Source: Ascaphus truei | Taxonomy: Eukaryota; Chordata; Amphibia; Anura; Ascaphidae | Direction: 5' to 3' | DNA length: 64,000 bases | Assembly: GCA_036426205.1 (NCBI GenBank) | Contig: CM071568.1 | Coordinates: 215,059,245 to 215,123,244, forward strand | Shown here: one piece after another, positions 22,601 to 34,093 of the stretch | Position numbering within the stretch: the first letter of the stretch is position 1 | How the letters are laid out: the number at the start of each line of letters is the position of its first letter | The notes under the pieces: generated by a model | Told to the model about the DNA's origin: nothing | The model's database searches: none | What the model saw: the letters and a program-made list of their open reading frames with translations, nothing else | Made by a program: the position numbers and the translations under genes

Positions 22601-23805
22601 TAGTTTTTAATGTGAGGTTATAAAACGTATGGAAACATGTTAGTTGTTACTTATGACACAGTAGAATTACATAGTAACACAGCAGAGATTAACATGCCAT
22701 TTAATAATGTGTACATTTATTTGTAGAACATGATGAAGAGGATTATGATGATGATGATGATGATGATGATGCCGCCGCCGCCATAGACACACAAATACAA
22801 GCAAGTGACCATGAAGAGGTTCCAATTGAAACTGTTTTACCGCCAAATCGTCCAGCAAATACCACATATGATGCAATTGTAGCTTCTGAGGGAAAAATTG
22901 TGGAAGCAGAAAATCGTCGCCATTCTGACCTGATGACAGTGCTGGAAAGGATGATTGCACTGCAGGAAGAAACAGTTTCACAATTGGCACATCTCCACAG
23001 AGTCTTCATTGAAGTGCCTAAACAGTTGCAAAAAATCAACACCTCATTCGAAGCATTAGTTGTTCAGCAAACACAAGCTAATTACTGGAGAATGACTAAT
23101 GTACCACAATTCAACATCAACACGTCACAGGCAGGATCCTTACATGCTGGGCAGTTTTCACCACATTCATCTGATCTTCATTCACCAGGCCCGAATGTTA
23201 CCGGTCAAGTAGCAGACATTGCTGTGCAGGTTCCTGTCGACATCCTACCGCTGCCATCTGTACAAATTCAGCAGCTGACACCTACAAAGGAGGCCACAAA
23301 AAGAAAACACAAGCAGTTACTACTGACCAGTTTTTGGTCAAAAACAACAAAAGACACACATGAAACAGACCAACCATCACTTGTGCAGTGTCTACCAACT
23401 TGCTCACATGTGTCAGTGGGCACAAGCCCTGTCCGTGAACAGTCACTACCCAAAAGCCCTGTAGGTGAGTCACTGCCCAAAAGCCCTGTAGGTGAATCGC
23501 TGCCCAAAAGCCCTGTAGGTGAATCGCTGCCCAAAAGCCCTGTAGGTGAATCACTGCCCAAAAGCCCTGTAGGTGAGTCACTGGCCACAAGCCCTGTAGG
23601 TGAGTCACTGCCCAAAAGCCCTGTAGGTGAATCACTGCCCAAAAGCCCTGTAGGTGAGTCACTGGCCACAAGCCCTGCCCGTGAAGTGCCAGAGGCCACT
23701 CAAAGTGGCTCTGTTGTGGCTAAAGTTGGTGGCAAAAAAAAAAGGAAAATTCAAGAGACAACAAGCAGGCCTGTTACTCGCTCGCAAAAGGAAAAAAATA
23801 AATAA
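19637..23805 (+). CDS. Myb/SANT-like DNA-binding protein of Harbinger type, four exons, open frame
   Basis: Exons 19637-20240, 20592-20897, 22284-22361 and 22727-23805 join through GT-AG introns, all phase 1, into 688 codons without a stop. Residues ~40-118 are about eleven 7-residue Gly/Ser/Ala repeats. Residues ~172-270 form a Myb/SANT-like domain (RFNDQENTALVTGILEHYD; KEMWDTIVIGVNA; KRFDDIRSKLKKK). Then come a Ser/Pro linker, an acidic Asp run, an Ala run, a helical segment (RRHSDLMTVLERMIALQEE), about nine SPVGESLPK-type repeats, and a basic C-terminus likely to direct nuclear entry. Such proteins are the second gene of PIF/Harbinger transposons and help the transposase enter the nucleus and bind DNA; here that role is inferred. 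No transposase gene is seen nearby. It could be a domesticated gene or an intact element copy. Confidence 0.7.
19757..19995 (+). repeat. 21-bp coding repeat in exon 1
   Basis: About eleven in-frame copies of GGGAGTGGGAGTGCTGTTGCT encoding GSGSAVA, with GTG/GTT variants in the middle and GGTGCTAGG variants at the end. Expansion or loss would keep the reading frame. Confidence 0.85.
20241..20591 (+). other. Intron 1 of the Myb/SANT-like gene
   Basis: Starts GTAAGTG and ends TTTTTCAAG. 351 bp, AT-rich, with no inserted element seen. Confidence 0.6.
20898..22283 (+). other. Intron 2 of the Myb/SANT-like gene
   Basis: Starts GTGAGAAA and ends TATATATAG. 1.39 kb, AT-rich, with CACAC-containing low-complexity parts. 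No mobile element recognised. Confidence 0.6.
23440..23690 (+). repeat. 27-bp coding repeat in the last exon (SPVGESLPK)
   Basis: About nine 27-bp units, in two flavours: CTGCCCAAA (LPK) and CTGGCCACA (LAT). The partial gene copy at 45355-45691 has about seven to eight units in a different order of flavours, so the array has changed length since duplication. Confidence 0.9.
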
Positions 23806-24290
23806 ATTTTATAATTCACAAAATATGTCTTTGGCCTTGTTTTGTTGACTTCAGATTATCTAATTACTATTGTATGTATGCTGAAGACTGTGTTGTTTCC
23901 AAACTTTCAAGTATGTTCTTGTACACGTGAAGTTTTGGAAATGTTAACACTCCTAATTAATGAATAGTGTTATAAATATTGATGTATTAATCGTCTGTTC
24001 AGTAATGGTCCACCAGGAGCCAGTTGCTAAGTTTAGAGAAGCTGCCATTGACTTTGCAGCAAAACATTGCACTGGGTGTGTTAATTGATGTAATCATTGC
24101 ATGTGCATATTATTTTCATGCAATTATAAAAGCACCTATTTAACTGCAAACATCTTTCTTGTACGTGTACAGCAGGATTTTGTGTTAAATATTACTTACC
24201 TTTGGTGGCCATTGTAATGTTGTCCTTTAATCATTTATGTGTTCTTGTTTCAAGAACATCTCTGAATTGGCTCTAATATATATTGTAGGT
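23806..24290. other. 3' flank of the Myb/SANT-like gene, duplicated at 45692-46155
   Basis: About 450 bp after the stop codon is shared, with few differences, with the second copy, so it belongs to the mobile unit. On the minus strand both copies have an ATG closely followed by AAAG|GTAAGTAAT (near 24200 and 46090). This could be a tiny first exon of a minus-strand gene or a coincidence. Confidence 0.4.
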
Positions 24291-24305
24291 ATTGATATAT
24301 GCCAC

Positions 24306-24307
<2 letters not shown>

Positions 24308-24332
<25 letters not shown>
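24308..24332. repeat. (AC)n microsatellite
   Basis: About 12 AC dinucleotides directly before the 31-bp minisatellite. Confidence 0.9.
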
Positions 24333-24336
<4 letters not shown>

Positions 24337-24364
24337 CACACTGTGGTGTGGGTGTGTGGGTGTG

Positions 24365-24595
24365 ACTACAAATATACCCCACTCCCCCAATACATCTACA
24401 AATATACCCCACTCCCCCCTAATACATCTACAAATATACCCAACTCCCCAATACATCTACAAATATACCCCTCTCCCCCCAATACATCTACAAATATAGC
24501 CCACCCCCCCCAATACATCTACAAATATACCCCACTCCCCACCAATACATATATAAAATACACCCCCAATACATATACAAATCAGGAATTATCAC
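24365..24595 (+). repeat. Minisatellite, about 31-bp unit
   Basis: Seven or so copies of CCCCAATACATCTACAAATATACCCCACTC-like units with variable C runs. The tandem tyrosine/proline ORFs on it are not genes. Confidence 0.9.
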
Positions 24596-25090
24596 AGGTC
24601 GGGCCGGTGGCTGCAGGGGGGAGGACGGTATGGTGATGGGGGGGAGGTGGGAGGGGGCTCAGCGGCTAGCGGGACTGCGGGGGGTGGTGGTGGGGGCCCG
24701 GCAGCTGGCGGAACTGCGGGGGGCCATGGGTGGTGGTAGCCCGGCAGCTGGAGGGACTGCGGGGGGCTGGCGGTGGCAGGGGCCTGGCTGCAGGTCCAGC
24801 AGTTTCTGCCGGCCCTGCCCCGCTGCAGGCGCCTCTCAGTCCAACAATGGCTGCTCGTGTGTACGCCGAGCCTCCCTCTCACGCAGGCGAGGCGGAAGCT
24901 TAGCCCAACTGACTTCCGTCGCTGCCGACCCGGCACCGAGTGCAGTGTTTTATTATTGGGGTTGTATTTTTATATGATGGGTGGGGTTCTATAAAGTGTA
25001 CGCTAAAATTTGTTTTTCCGGTAGGTGCGACTATGGGTTGTGGGGGTGTGGGGGGGGGGGGGATTTTTCATTTGTCTGGGAATGTTGTTG
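24596..25090. other. GC-rich region with CGGCAGCTGG repeats
   Basis: 24600-24780 carries four degenerate copies of CGGCAGCTGGCGGAACTGCGGGGGG-like units. 24780-24940 is CpG-containing unique-looking sequence. 24950-25090 (CGCTAAAATTTGTTTTT ... CATTTGTCTGGGAA) recurs in related form at about 55480-55640, so it is part of a dispersed repeat adjoining satellites. No gene. Confidence 0.45.
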
Positions 25091-25104
25091 TGCGGGGATT
25101 GATT

Positions 25105-25121
25105 GTGTGTGTGTGTGGTGT

Positions 25122-25177
<56 letters not shown>

Positions 25178-25235
25178 GGTGTGTGTGTGTTGTGTGTGTG
25201 TGAGTGGGTGTGGGCTGTGTGTGTGTGTGTGTGTG
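25105..25235. repeat. (GT)n microsatellite
   Basis: Long GT run with a few interruptions (TTGGTG, GAGTGG). Confidence 0.95.
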
Positions 25236-25880
25236 TCTGTCAAGTGAACACTACTGTATACTGTATGAACAAATTTAAAACAGTAAATTCTCCCGTAATT
25301 TAAAGTAAAAGTACTGTAAATTCAGCATACAAACAGAAATTACAACTCCCCTCCATTTCAGCCTTCCCCCTTGCCCTTGTCCCCACACCTCTGCCTTCTG
25401 TCCCTCCCCTTGTAGCTAGAGACGTCTCCCAAACTCAAATTACAACTTTCGCTTGGACTACGGAGACGGGAGATGTCATCCGTAGCCGTAGCCGTAGCTG
25501 TAGCCGTAGCCGGCACTATAAGCGCAGCCTTAGGGTGGCCAAATCTGAGCCCCCCCCCCTGAACTCCTGAAGTTTGGAACTATCTGAACCGTGGCTTGGC
25601 CCGTATGTGCCTGAGGTGGAAAAGGGGAAAATCCTTGTTTGTTTCTGGCTTAGGCTTGGGGAAATTACAATAATAATTTAGCCTTGTGGCATTTCGCCCC
25701 TTTGAGCAAGCGATTGGGGTGAGGAGAGAAAGGAGTGGAATTACAGAAAAAGCCACAGATCGCACTGATTCAGCAACCATTAAATCAATGTGCACTGCAA
25801 TTTTGCCTAATTTTGCCAATTTTTTAAACTAAAAATAAAAGTAGATTCACTTAATACAGAGACTATGTATTGTATATACA
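25236..25880. other. Unassigned sequence with a short CCGTAG array
   Basis: (CCGTAG)n of about six units at 25478-25513, then AT-balanced sequence with no recognisable gene. Confidence 0.4.
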
Positions 25881-25884
25881 GAGC

Positions 25885-26650
25885 TATAACGATGCGCTCA
25901 CCACAAACAAGGTGTGACACGAGGCCGAGGTGGGGATTTGATAAACGCCAACCCACGAGTCTGGAGTGTAGATAGGTCGAGGTAGCCGGGTTGGAGTGGG
26001 AGAGGTCAGGATGGTCAGTGATACTTGCTGTGGTCTGGATTGGAGAGGTATGGATCTTGCAGATACTTTAGCCAAGGTTCGTCAGGAGCGGAGAGTTACG
26101 CATCGTCGTTGGTAAGCCGAGTCAGGAGTGGAGACGTGCGGAATCCATAAACAAGCAAGGTCAGGCAACACAGGACAAGACAGGCAAGGCTCAGACAGGA
26201 GGCAGGACTGCAGTGAACACAGCGCACATAAACAAGGTTTGGCTCAGCCAATGTTCCAGAGGGCAAGCTGAGCATATAAGGCAGAACAGTCCAATGAGCT
26301 GGAAGCATACTCTGGAGTATGCCTGGCTGCGGTTGGCTAAGGGAGACAGCACAGGTGTATACCTTTAGACAGAGGAGCGAGGAAGCTTCTGCACACGTGC
26401 GCAGGTGCCGCGCATGGCGGGTGCACGCTGTACAGCGATGACATCACTGCGCGAGCGAAGCCTGAAGGCGGGACCAGCGGGAATGGCATTTAGTGCTGAG
26501 TGCAGTCTTCGCGCGCCCCTAGAAGGAACGCTGGGATTCGCCGGTCCGCGAGATGCACTGCAGGAGACAGAAGAGGTAGGAGGCCCATTGCAGGTCTAGG
26601 CAGGTAGGGAGCGCGCCGGGGAGCGTGCGAATGCCCGATCCGTACATAGA
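25885..26650 (-). mobile_element. Probable reversed LTR-retrotransposon remnant
   Basis: GGTCAGG, GAGGTC and CAAGGTCAGGCAACACAGG words of the kind seen in antisense Gypsy leaders fill 25920-26230. 26380-26650 is GC-rich with CpG. No paired LTR, primer-binding site or gag/pol motif is visible. Class assignment is by overall appearance only. Confidence 0.3.
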
Positions 26651-27160
26651 CTAAATAGTGCTCCCACACTATATGTACATGCATATGCATAGGAAGGGAG
26701 CTCAGGATAAGGGAGTGTTATATACATAGTTAATGCTGATCTGATCACAGTCAGTGAATTAAAAAAAAACAATTATTTTTAGTTATATTGGAATAAGAGG
26801 TTGTTGGGATGGTGTGGTAGTGGTCATCATTGTAACTGCACCTGGAATAGACTATTAATGAGTGGGACCCTAGAGAAAAGAGTAGTAGTAAATGCTCCTA
26901 CAAAAATACAGTAGCAGCAATCGTACGGAACCCCCAGTGACAAAAGCTTTCTAGAATGCAAATAATTAAAACAGAAATGCAGGTTTTGCCAACACCCTTA
27001 TCTTCATAATTTTAAGAGGACGAACTCACCACTACCAGAGTGGAAAAGGTTGTCCAGAAACAAAAAATTGTTATTGTTAGCAAGACTTACAGAGAGTGCT
27101 ACCCATCTATGTCAAAGGATGTATCCCTATATAGACAGGCAAATCAGAATAAAGTATAGG
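26651..27160. other. Unassigned AT-rich sequence
   Basis: No ORF of interest and no known repeat recognised. Confidence 0.4.
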
Positions 27161-27164
27161 AGAA

Positions 27165-27390
27165 GGAGAGGCTCAGTTAGTAAAGACACTGACTGGCACT
27201 GAGTTTGACGCAGGGGAACCTGGTTCAATTCCCGGTGTGAGCTCCCCTGTGACCTTGGCCAAATCACTTAATCTCCCTGTGCCTCAGGCACCAAAAACAT
27301 AGATTGTAAGCTCTATGGGGCAGGGACCTGTGCCTGCAAAAATGTCTCTGTAAAGTGCTACATAAAAACTAGCAGCGCTATACAAGAACG
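27165..27390 (+). mobile_element. tRNA-headed SINE with MIR/CORE-like middle and L2-like tail
   Basis: The head has an A-box-like GGCTCAGTTAGTAAAG (27170-27185) and a perfect B box GGTTCAATTCC (27222-27232). The middle has GTGACCTTGGCCAAATCACTTAATCTCCCTGTGCCTCAG, split as GTGACCTTGGCCAAATCACT and TAATCTCCCTGTGCCTCAG, the CORE/MIR-like segment. The tail has ATTGTAAGCTC...GGGCAGGGAC and GCGCTATACAAGAAC, shared with the tail at 62886-62975. It ends in a TATTATTAG array. Transcription by RNA polymerase III is expected for such elements. Confidence 0.75.
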
Positions 27391-27472
27391 TATTATTAGT
27401 ATTATTAGTATTATTAGTATTATTAGTATTATTAGTATTATTAGTATTATTAGTATTATTAGTATTATTAGT
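27391..27472 (+). repeat. (TATTATTAG)n microsatellite at the SINE tail
   Basis: About nine copies of a 9-bp unit directly following the SINE, as expected for tail-derived expansion. Confidence 0.95.
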
Positions 27473-28833
27473 ACAGACAAGAAAGATAGATGTGGAAAGT
27501 ATCATTTATATAAGATATACCCCATTTGTAAACAGCCCCTTGTGTCCCCTTGACCACTGGGAAATGACAAATATCGCTATCCAGATTGGAGACTCTTGAT
27601 TGATGAAACACAAATGGGGAATCAAACGATCTTTGAATTAAATAAGGCGTGGGGAACAGATTCAGAGTTCCCTTGGCGTCCTGCAGCATGCCTACTAGGA
27701 ATGCTGCCCCGCACTTCCAGGGTCATTCCTGTGATGTCACGTGCATTTATGTCACCGCGGACGCACTTATAGGGTCTATAAAGCCAATCAATACATGTCA
27801 AGAGGGTCACATGTGCCTTAATGCCGCTGTCAAATAACGTACAGTAACAAAGTTAAAAGCAAGTATTTTTGCATATTACCATGATCATGTGTAAGTAAAG
27901 TCATGTACAACCAATAATTAAGTGAGTAAACAAAGCTGAACCTCCTAGTTGCTCTCACAATAAAAATCATAATAACTGTCACACACATCAAAGGCTAATA
28001 TGATATACCCAGAAAAAAGTCTCAAAGTTAAGTTCATCCTTCTTGAATATTATCTAGCAATCATAACGGGACGGGATGACTATTGGAAGGGCATAAATAC
28101 CAAGGTACATATAAGTTGAGTAAGAACAGGACCAGAGGTAAGTAACATTATATGTATTGAAGGCCATACTGTATTGTACATGTCATATAGTTAATTACAA
28201 ATACTTAATAATTGTTATTTTCATTCCTGGGGTAAAACAGAGACAAAGAAAATCATACGACACATTGCAGTAAAGTCTTTCCTTGCTCCCCCTGCTTCCC
28301 ATTTTAACCTTTTCCATGCCAATAAATGTGCAGCCATAGTGATGTGTCTGGCTACAGAGGTAATCCACCTGTTCTTTTAAAAGCCACTCAAAGCATTGCA
28401 TATGTTTCTAATATTTTCCAGAACTTTAAAGACATACTAATTTTACAGAAATCACACAATTCCATCAATTTAACAGAACAGCTGCAACAATATGAAGTAG
28501 CATCTGTAATTTCAGTCGATTTTCTATGAAATGCGGGAAAATTCCAAATTGAAGACCTTTTACTCAAAAGGCACTCTGATGGGTTATGATAGTCTGTGCA
28601 TCTGCAGCAACCTAATCAACAATCAGTGATTGGTATGCTTTGGCAATGTCGAGTTTTAGAAGAACTTTAGCTCCAGCAAGGGCATTAAGCGGCAGTTGGT
28701 TTACAGCAGATACATACCCATTTGGCTTGATAAATGTAGCCAATTTAGTCGGCAGTATGTCACTTCCGGTTTCGGTCTGCAGGTTCAGGGACGCGTCTGT
28801 GAGTGCCCTCGTCAGCAGGGAACTCCCACTCTA
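27473..28833. other. Unassigned sequence
   Basis: Low-copy-looking AT-rich DNA with a short CpG-containing patch at 27700-27770. No gene or element recognised until the foldback at 28834. Confidence 0.4.
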
Positions 28834-28900
28834 CACGTTTCGCCAATGGTGAACTGGCTTCAGCAGGAGTGTTAATGAAGGCAGTTCACATTGGCGAAAC
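28834..28900 (-). ncRNA. Hammerhead-like motif in a small foldback
   Basis: Minus-strand reading of 28834-28869: CTGAAG, CCAGTTCACCATTGG, CGAAACGTG, with flanks CACTC and GAGTG able to form stem I. The A9 position of the core is missing. The helix II part is repeated inverted at 28881-28900 (GCAGTTCACATTGGCGAAAC), giving a short foldback. Confidence 0.35.
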
Positions 28901-28904
28901 CAGA

Positions 28905-29460
28905 GACGGAGGCGGTGAGCAGGTCAGAGCGACGACGTCCATATGTGATAAATGCTTTTAATTATCATACTTATTGTTTGTACAATATTTTATTTTCTTA
29001 ACATAAACTTTTTTTGATATACTGATCTGTGCTATGGAAGTCTTTCTTCTATCTTTTACTGAGGATCATCTCTCCTGAAGTTACCACATGAGTGCAGATT
29101 TTGCCAGTGTTTTGGATTTGTGAATATACATTCTACATATCGTGCATAGGCACTGTATAGGAGCCAAATAAATATTTGTTATTGTATTTTTTCACATACA
29201 TCTAGACTTAAATCTTTGTTGTTGTTCTTCTCCATATGCTCCCACTGGATTGTGAGAAGAAATATAGTGTTTTGGGACCATTGAAGACAGGACCCACCAG
29301 AGGGTTTGAGCAGGGAGTTACAATCAATTATATTTGTTTTTTCACTGCCCTATTTGTGGCACAATGATTTTATATATTGATTATAGCACTGTCACGAAGT
29401 TTTCACTGTTATAAGAGCACTTAATACGGACGACTTTATTGTTAGTAATCACTCTTTACG
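28905..29460. other. Unassigned sequence right of the foldback
   Basis: Contains CTCCATATGCTCCCACTGGAT near 29232, resembling 14810-14840. No coding potential. It may be the body of the same non-autonomous element as the hammerhead-like motif. Confidence 0.35.
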
Positions 29461-29463
29461 GAA

Positions 29464-30455
29464 ATGCCTTTTTTCACCTTTTTCTGTACTTATTTTGACT
29501 TTAAGTATAATTTCTATGTTGAGACACCCAAATCTTCCTCTCCTCCCCTGACCTCTCCCCATTTCTCCTGTCCTGTGACCAAAGTTCTCGCTGAAATCTC
29601 CTCCGGATTTCCCCCTTGTTACCTGAAGCTTAACATGTACAAAAGAGAATTGATAATTTTTCCCCCTTCCACTGTCACCTACAGTATACACCTAAACTCG
29701 CCCTCACGGTCAATAATACCACAATCTGATCAACACACCAAACCCGTTGCCTTGGGGTCATCTTTGACTTTGCGCTCTCCTTCATTCCTCATATTCAAGC
29801 CTTCAATGAGTCCTGCCACCTCCATCTCTGAAATATTGCTAGTATATTATATTTCAGCCTTCATCCCCAAATATATCCCAAAATACCCCCTTCATTCTGC
29901 CCACAATATTCGCCTCTCCTCCTGGCTTATTACCTCCTCTTACTCCCTCCTACAAGACTTCTCCCATGCTGCACCCTCTCTCTGGAATTCCTTACCATGC
30001 ACTACCAATCTCTCCCTCAGCTTTCAGACATTGAAAAACTCACCTTTTTAAGGACGCCTATCTGGCACACTCCTAACATCCACCCTCCCACACCCAACCC
30101 TATTGGTGCTGTGCGGCTCAACCAAACTCCACGCTATCTAACACCCACTTGCATTCACACCCCTAAACCTTAATAGATGGAGCTACTGTATGTGGTTGGA
30201 CAATACTCCCCCCTGCGCATCCTCCATCTGCTATGAGCAACCACTTTACCTTTTGTTTCAACATTGCCCCTTATGCCCTCTAGACTGTAAGCTCTCATGA
30301 GCAGGGCCCTCATTATCTTCTGTATTTGTTTGTGCTTGTTTGCCATTATTTATGTTATTCTGTTTATGCAATTCATGTCTCTTTATATCCCCACTGTTCC
30401 ACACTGCGGAATATGTTGGTGTTTTACAAATGAATGATGACAATAATAGTACAAT
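29464..30455 (+). mobile_element. L2-type LINE, 3' end
   Basis: An open plus-strand segment has CYLKLNMYKRELIIFPP, then SLTLRSPSFLIF, and ends with LLQDFSHAAPSLWNSLP and a stop at about 30051. These are C-terminal L2 reverse-transcriptase motifs. The 3' region contains TAGACTGTAAGCTC..GAGCAGGGC, TGTTCC-ACACTGCGGAATATGTTGG and an ATGATGACAATAATA tail. The element is 5'-truncated and the upstream part of the frame is degraded. Confidence 0.7.
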
Positions 30456-32300
30456 GCTGAAGCCCTGCATCAATGCTCACCTTGGGGAAAAAAATCAGTG
30501 TACACTATTTATCAGCTGAGGATACAGTATTGTAAATTCAGTCAGCAGGTGCTAAAACTACATGGAAGATGAATTAGTCATTTAAATCAAGTGTACATGT
30601 ACACGCCATCAATACTAAGAGCGCACCCCTACTTTACACATTATTTATCACATTTCCTTTTTCAAAATGAAAGGTGTACCAGTGAAAGTGAAATGCTTAA
30701 CTCCTCAGCATCCAGATGGGCCTTTAATGCATTGTAGAGCAAAGGTGTTATCCTGTGTGATTGATGATTCCCATGCATTTCAAAATATTTCGGTAAAGTT
30801 AGCTTATAAATATGATCTTGAGGCGAGTAGAGGAAACACGTAATTGAAATGTTTCTAGCCTTCCACAGTAAGACCTAATCATTATTTACAAAATAGCTAT
30901 AAATATGAAATGTTTGTTTTAAGAATAATTAAACTTGTTTAAGAAAGTCAATTACTGTATATAGGTGGGACTAAACTTAAATGCTTACAACCTGTTTATG
31001 TACAATAAGAATCAGTAGGTTTGCGTTTAAAAGTATTTTCGATTCAAATTGTGCTTTTTAATATACTTTAGACTTCCCAATTGAGAAGCAACTCAAATTA
31101 TTTTCCACAGCATCTCATACTCCGTTGTCTCGGGAATTTAATAGCTCTCTTCATTTATGGCATGTTTTCTAGCATTTTGAGTTCTTTATGAAGATATATT
31201 TTTGATGTTATATACTGTAGCATCTGTTTTGATTTTATCCTGGACATACCGTATCTCATAATATGTTTGTCTTTAACAAACTGTACCATCAACCTTAGTC
31301 TGTTTAGGATGTTTGCCCTTCATTAAGAGAAAATAAACATATCCTGTTTACAACCCCCAGTAACTGGTTAAGTGGTATTTATTGTTAAAAAGTTAGAACC
31401 AGCAATGTGAACTAAGAAAACATATGTTTTACATTTTCCTATGTCTGCCTGAAAATCTTCTCCAGGGGTCTCATAGATTTGTGAGAAGAATCCACTGCAA
31501 TTTTTTTTTAAACATCTGGTGAAACAAAATAGAGGTAATGGCATACATTACATCTGTAGCCTCACTTTTATGGTATATTTCATACTTTCATATATTACCA
31601 ACCTCCACATAGTCACAATATTTACATATGTATTATTATATAGGGCAGGCACACGCTTATTGCGGTCCATGTTAAAATGGTCAAGAAGCTTGAGCATAAG
31701 AAGTTATGGGGTTGGAATGTATCCCACCCTTGATTTTGGCTGGTGACCGTATGAAACTATTATCCAGGAGAGAGAGCTACTGGATCTTCAAGTTAAATTG
31801 TCTAGTGCCCCATGGTCTGAATGAAAATCTGGATATAAGCACAATTGTTTAGAGATTGTTGCTTTTTCAGTGCAGACCTAAGTCTTCTTTTTCTTTTTAT
31901 TATAACTCCCAATAAGGGTTATTTTATTCATCATTTTTCGTTTCTATCAATAATGTATTCTATTAGTGCATTATATTATTTTTGGATCAATGAATATTGT
32001 GTCCCATATAGTATCAATCTTTAATCTATATCTGGGTGCATTTAAATTCATGACTTATGTGGTAACATTGTTTAATTTAATAATGCAATATATACACCTT
32101 TTTATCTATTTACATAATGGTTAATGTATTTAATTTAACACCTACAAAATACTTTTTTTAGATTGTTGAGGCAAATTCATTTGCCTATGATGGTATGGTC
32201 CTCTGAATCTGAGAGGTTTTAATTATTGGCTGATTCCTCCCCGCTGTGTTCTTCCTGTTAGCCAACCGTATGTCACTATATGTCTATGTTAACCCTGTTC
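30456..32300. other. Unassigned AT-rich sequence
   Basis: No gene or repeat family recognised. A few GTATATACTGTA words occur. Confidence 0.4.
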
Positions 32301-32320
32301 TCAAATGAATGGGTATCCCC

Positions 32321-32352
32321 CTGATGAAGTCAGCTTTTCGCTGACGAAACAT
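32321..32352 (+). ncRNA. Hammerhead-like motif with a perfect helix II
   Basis: CTGATGA (32321-32327), an A, helix GTCAGC/GCTGAC around TTTTC (32329-32345), then GAAAC (32346-32350). Both conserved core boxes are canonical. The extra A before helix II is shared with the other copies. The expected cleavage triplet after a short stem III (ATTAGGC...) is unclear, and no strong stem I is visible. Confidence 0.45.
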
Positions 32353-33019
32353 TAGGCAGCTGAGTCATTAGGCAGCCTTGATCGTGACGTGGAGCCGTGC
32401 ACAAGGACACCAGAATCAGCTGTTCAGCGGAGATTCCCTGGTCTGATTGGACACCGAATGCCGTGTTAGTGAGTGAGCTCACTTCTGACTTCCAAGAGGA
32501 TTTTATGGTTCCGTATGTGAGGTCAGTACATGGAGGTACAGGTTCGTGGGACCTCTGCTGCCGCTACCATTGAGTTATTCATCATTCCAGCTGATGTGTT
32601 AGTTCCAGCAGGTTGCCGGTATCGGGACTCATTTCAATGCTTGTTTTTAATTTGTTCTTGTAAGTGGGCATTTGTCTCCCCCTCCCCCACTTAAACTGTG
32701 TGTAATTATGTTATTACACTAGGGTGTGTGCGCTCTTTTCCCTGTTCTTAAATCTATCCCCTTGGAAGTGATACTTCTTACAAGTGCAGCCCCCTTCCTG
32801 TGGAATGCTTTTTCTCCTGGTCAGGATGTCTCCGGATTGGTATTCATTCCATTTATTTACAATCTGGACTATACATATGGACAATTGTGATTCAAATTGA
32901 TATATAATTTATATATTTATTTTTTCTATGCACTATTCACATATTTACATATACATTATATAATTATCAATTGCACTTTATCACCTTCGATATTGTATTA
33001 TTGTATTTTGAGTGCTGGT
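32353..33019. other. Unassigned, probable body of a non-autonomous element
   Basis: Non-coding; contains GACGTGG and CGTG-rich words just after the hammerhead-like motif and CCCCTCCCCCACTTAAA near 32680. No gene. Confidence 0.3.
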
Positions 33020-33021
33020 AC

Positions 33022-33072
<51 letters not shown>
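33022..33072. repeat. (TA)n microsatellite
   Basis: About 23 TA dinucleotides. Confidence 0.95.
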
Positions 33073-33077
<5 letters not shown>

Positions 33078-33617
33078 ATCAGCGCTAGGACTAGCACAAT
33101 AGGTGAATTTATAGTTAAAAAATAATGTGCACATGTATTAAATAATAATGCAAATCAAGTAATGAAGGAGGCTAATGTGCCTGTAGGATGCAGCTCTAAT
33201 TAGGATATGCCTATCCAATAGAAATAGAAATAAAAGAAAAAGAGCGCAATCCTAAATAGCAAACGAAATATATAGGGAAAATGTATTGTAAAACAACAAA
33301 AGCTTGGTTGCTGGACATACTGTAAACACAAAAAATACACAGACACTAAATGTACAGATAAAAAACACAATTAGAGGGGTAATCCAAGATAAAAAATGGT
33401 AGGATACCAAATAAAATGTCCAAAAAGTCTGTTGTGAAGGAGTGATGAGTATTGCAGATGATAAATCACTTGTAGCATAGAACAAATAGCAAATTGAGGA
33501 GAGTAAAGTAGCCGTGTATATTGAGTAAAGATATCAGTAATTGGCTGAAAGATAACCTCCGTATTGAAAAGGTTGTTGAAAGATGACAGGTAGGGCAGAT
33601 GTAGGGAATAAAGGAAC
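33073..33617. other. Unassigned AT-rich sequence
   Basis: Contains AAATAAAATCAGCGCTAGGACTAG at its left edge and no coding motif. It may belong to the foldback element that starts at 33618. Confidence 0.35.
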
Positions 33618-34087
33618 GATCTCACCAGATAGTGTAATCACGACGAACCCCAAGGGTACCGCGTGCCTCCGTCAGCTGCCCCAGCGTAGCACGCTGTAAG
33701 GTGACCATATGATGCTGACCGGGTAACACTTGAGAAAGTCTCCTGCTTCATGCTTCCTGTTTCTCCCAGCCTGCACAAATCTGAAGTTTTAAAGTTGCAT
33801 ACTGCAATGTGGGATCTCTGTTGTAGCAGGAGAATATCAGACTCAGCCACACTGATTATGAAATGGTAAACTTCCAATAGATATACCGGCATAGACTTGA
33901 AAGTATTCTACTACTCACTCTTTGATCCACACTCATCCCACCAATAGCTGCTGGACACAGTGACGTAAATCAACGCGTTTCGTCAGCTGTTGTGCCGACT
34001 TCTTCAAGGGTGCTATCACTGGTGCAGCTGACAGAGGGACGCGGGGACCCTTGGGGTTCATCGCGGTTACACTATCTGGTGAGATCA
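33618..34087. mobile_element. Foldback element with a hammerhead-like motif, interrupted by Tc1
   Basis: GATCTCACCAGATAGTGTAA with CCCCAAGGGTACCGCG (33618-33665) is inverted at 34041-34086 (CCCTTGGGGTTCATCGCGG and TTACACTATCTGGTGAGAT). The interior is about 375 bp and non-coding. The Tc1 transposon begins 7 bp after the right arm, so it landed later. Confidence 0.65.
33971..34009 (-). ncRNA. Hammerhead-like motif in the foldback
   Basis: Minus strand: TTGAAGA (first C changed to T), an A, helix GTCGGC/GCTGAC around ACAACA, GAAAC, then GCGTTG. ACGCGT is self-complementary, as in short-stem-III hammerheads that work as dimers. CAGTGA upstream and TCACTG downstream can form stem I. Confidence 0.45.
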
Positions 34088-34093
34088 TATATA

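Noticed and set aside
23268..23699. Antisense ORFs over the SPVGESLPK array
   Set aside because: Shadows of the 27-bp coding repeat; the sense frame has splice junctions and domains.
24299..24595. CRISPR-like regular repeats (31-bp units)
   Set aside because: Repeats are contiguous with no unique spacers, in eukaryotic DNA; an ordinary minisatellite.
27165..27240. Possible functional tRNA gene
   Set aside because: A- and B-box-like sequences are present but the cloverleaf is not complete and it continues into a SINE body and L2-like tail.
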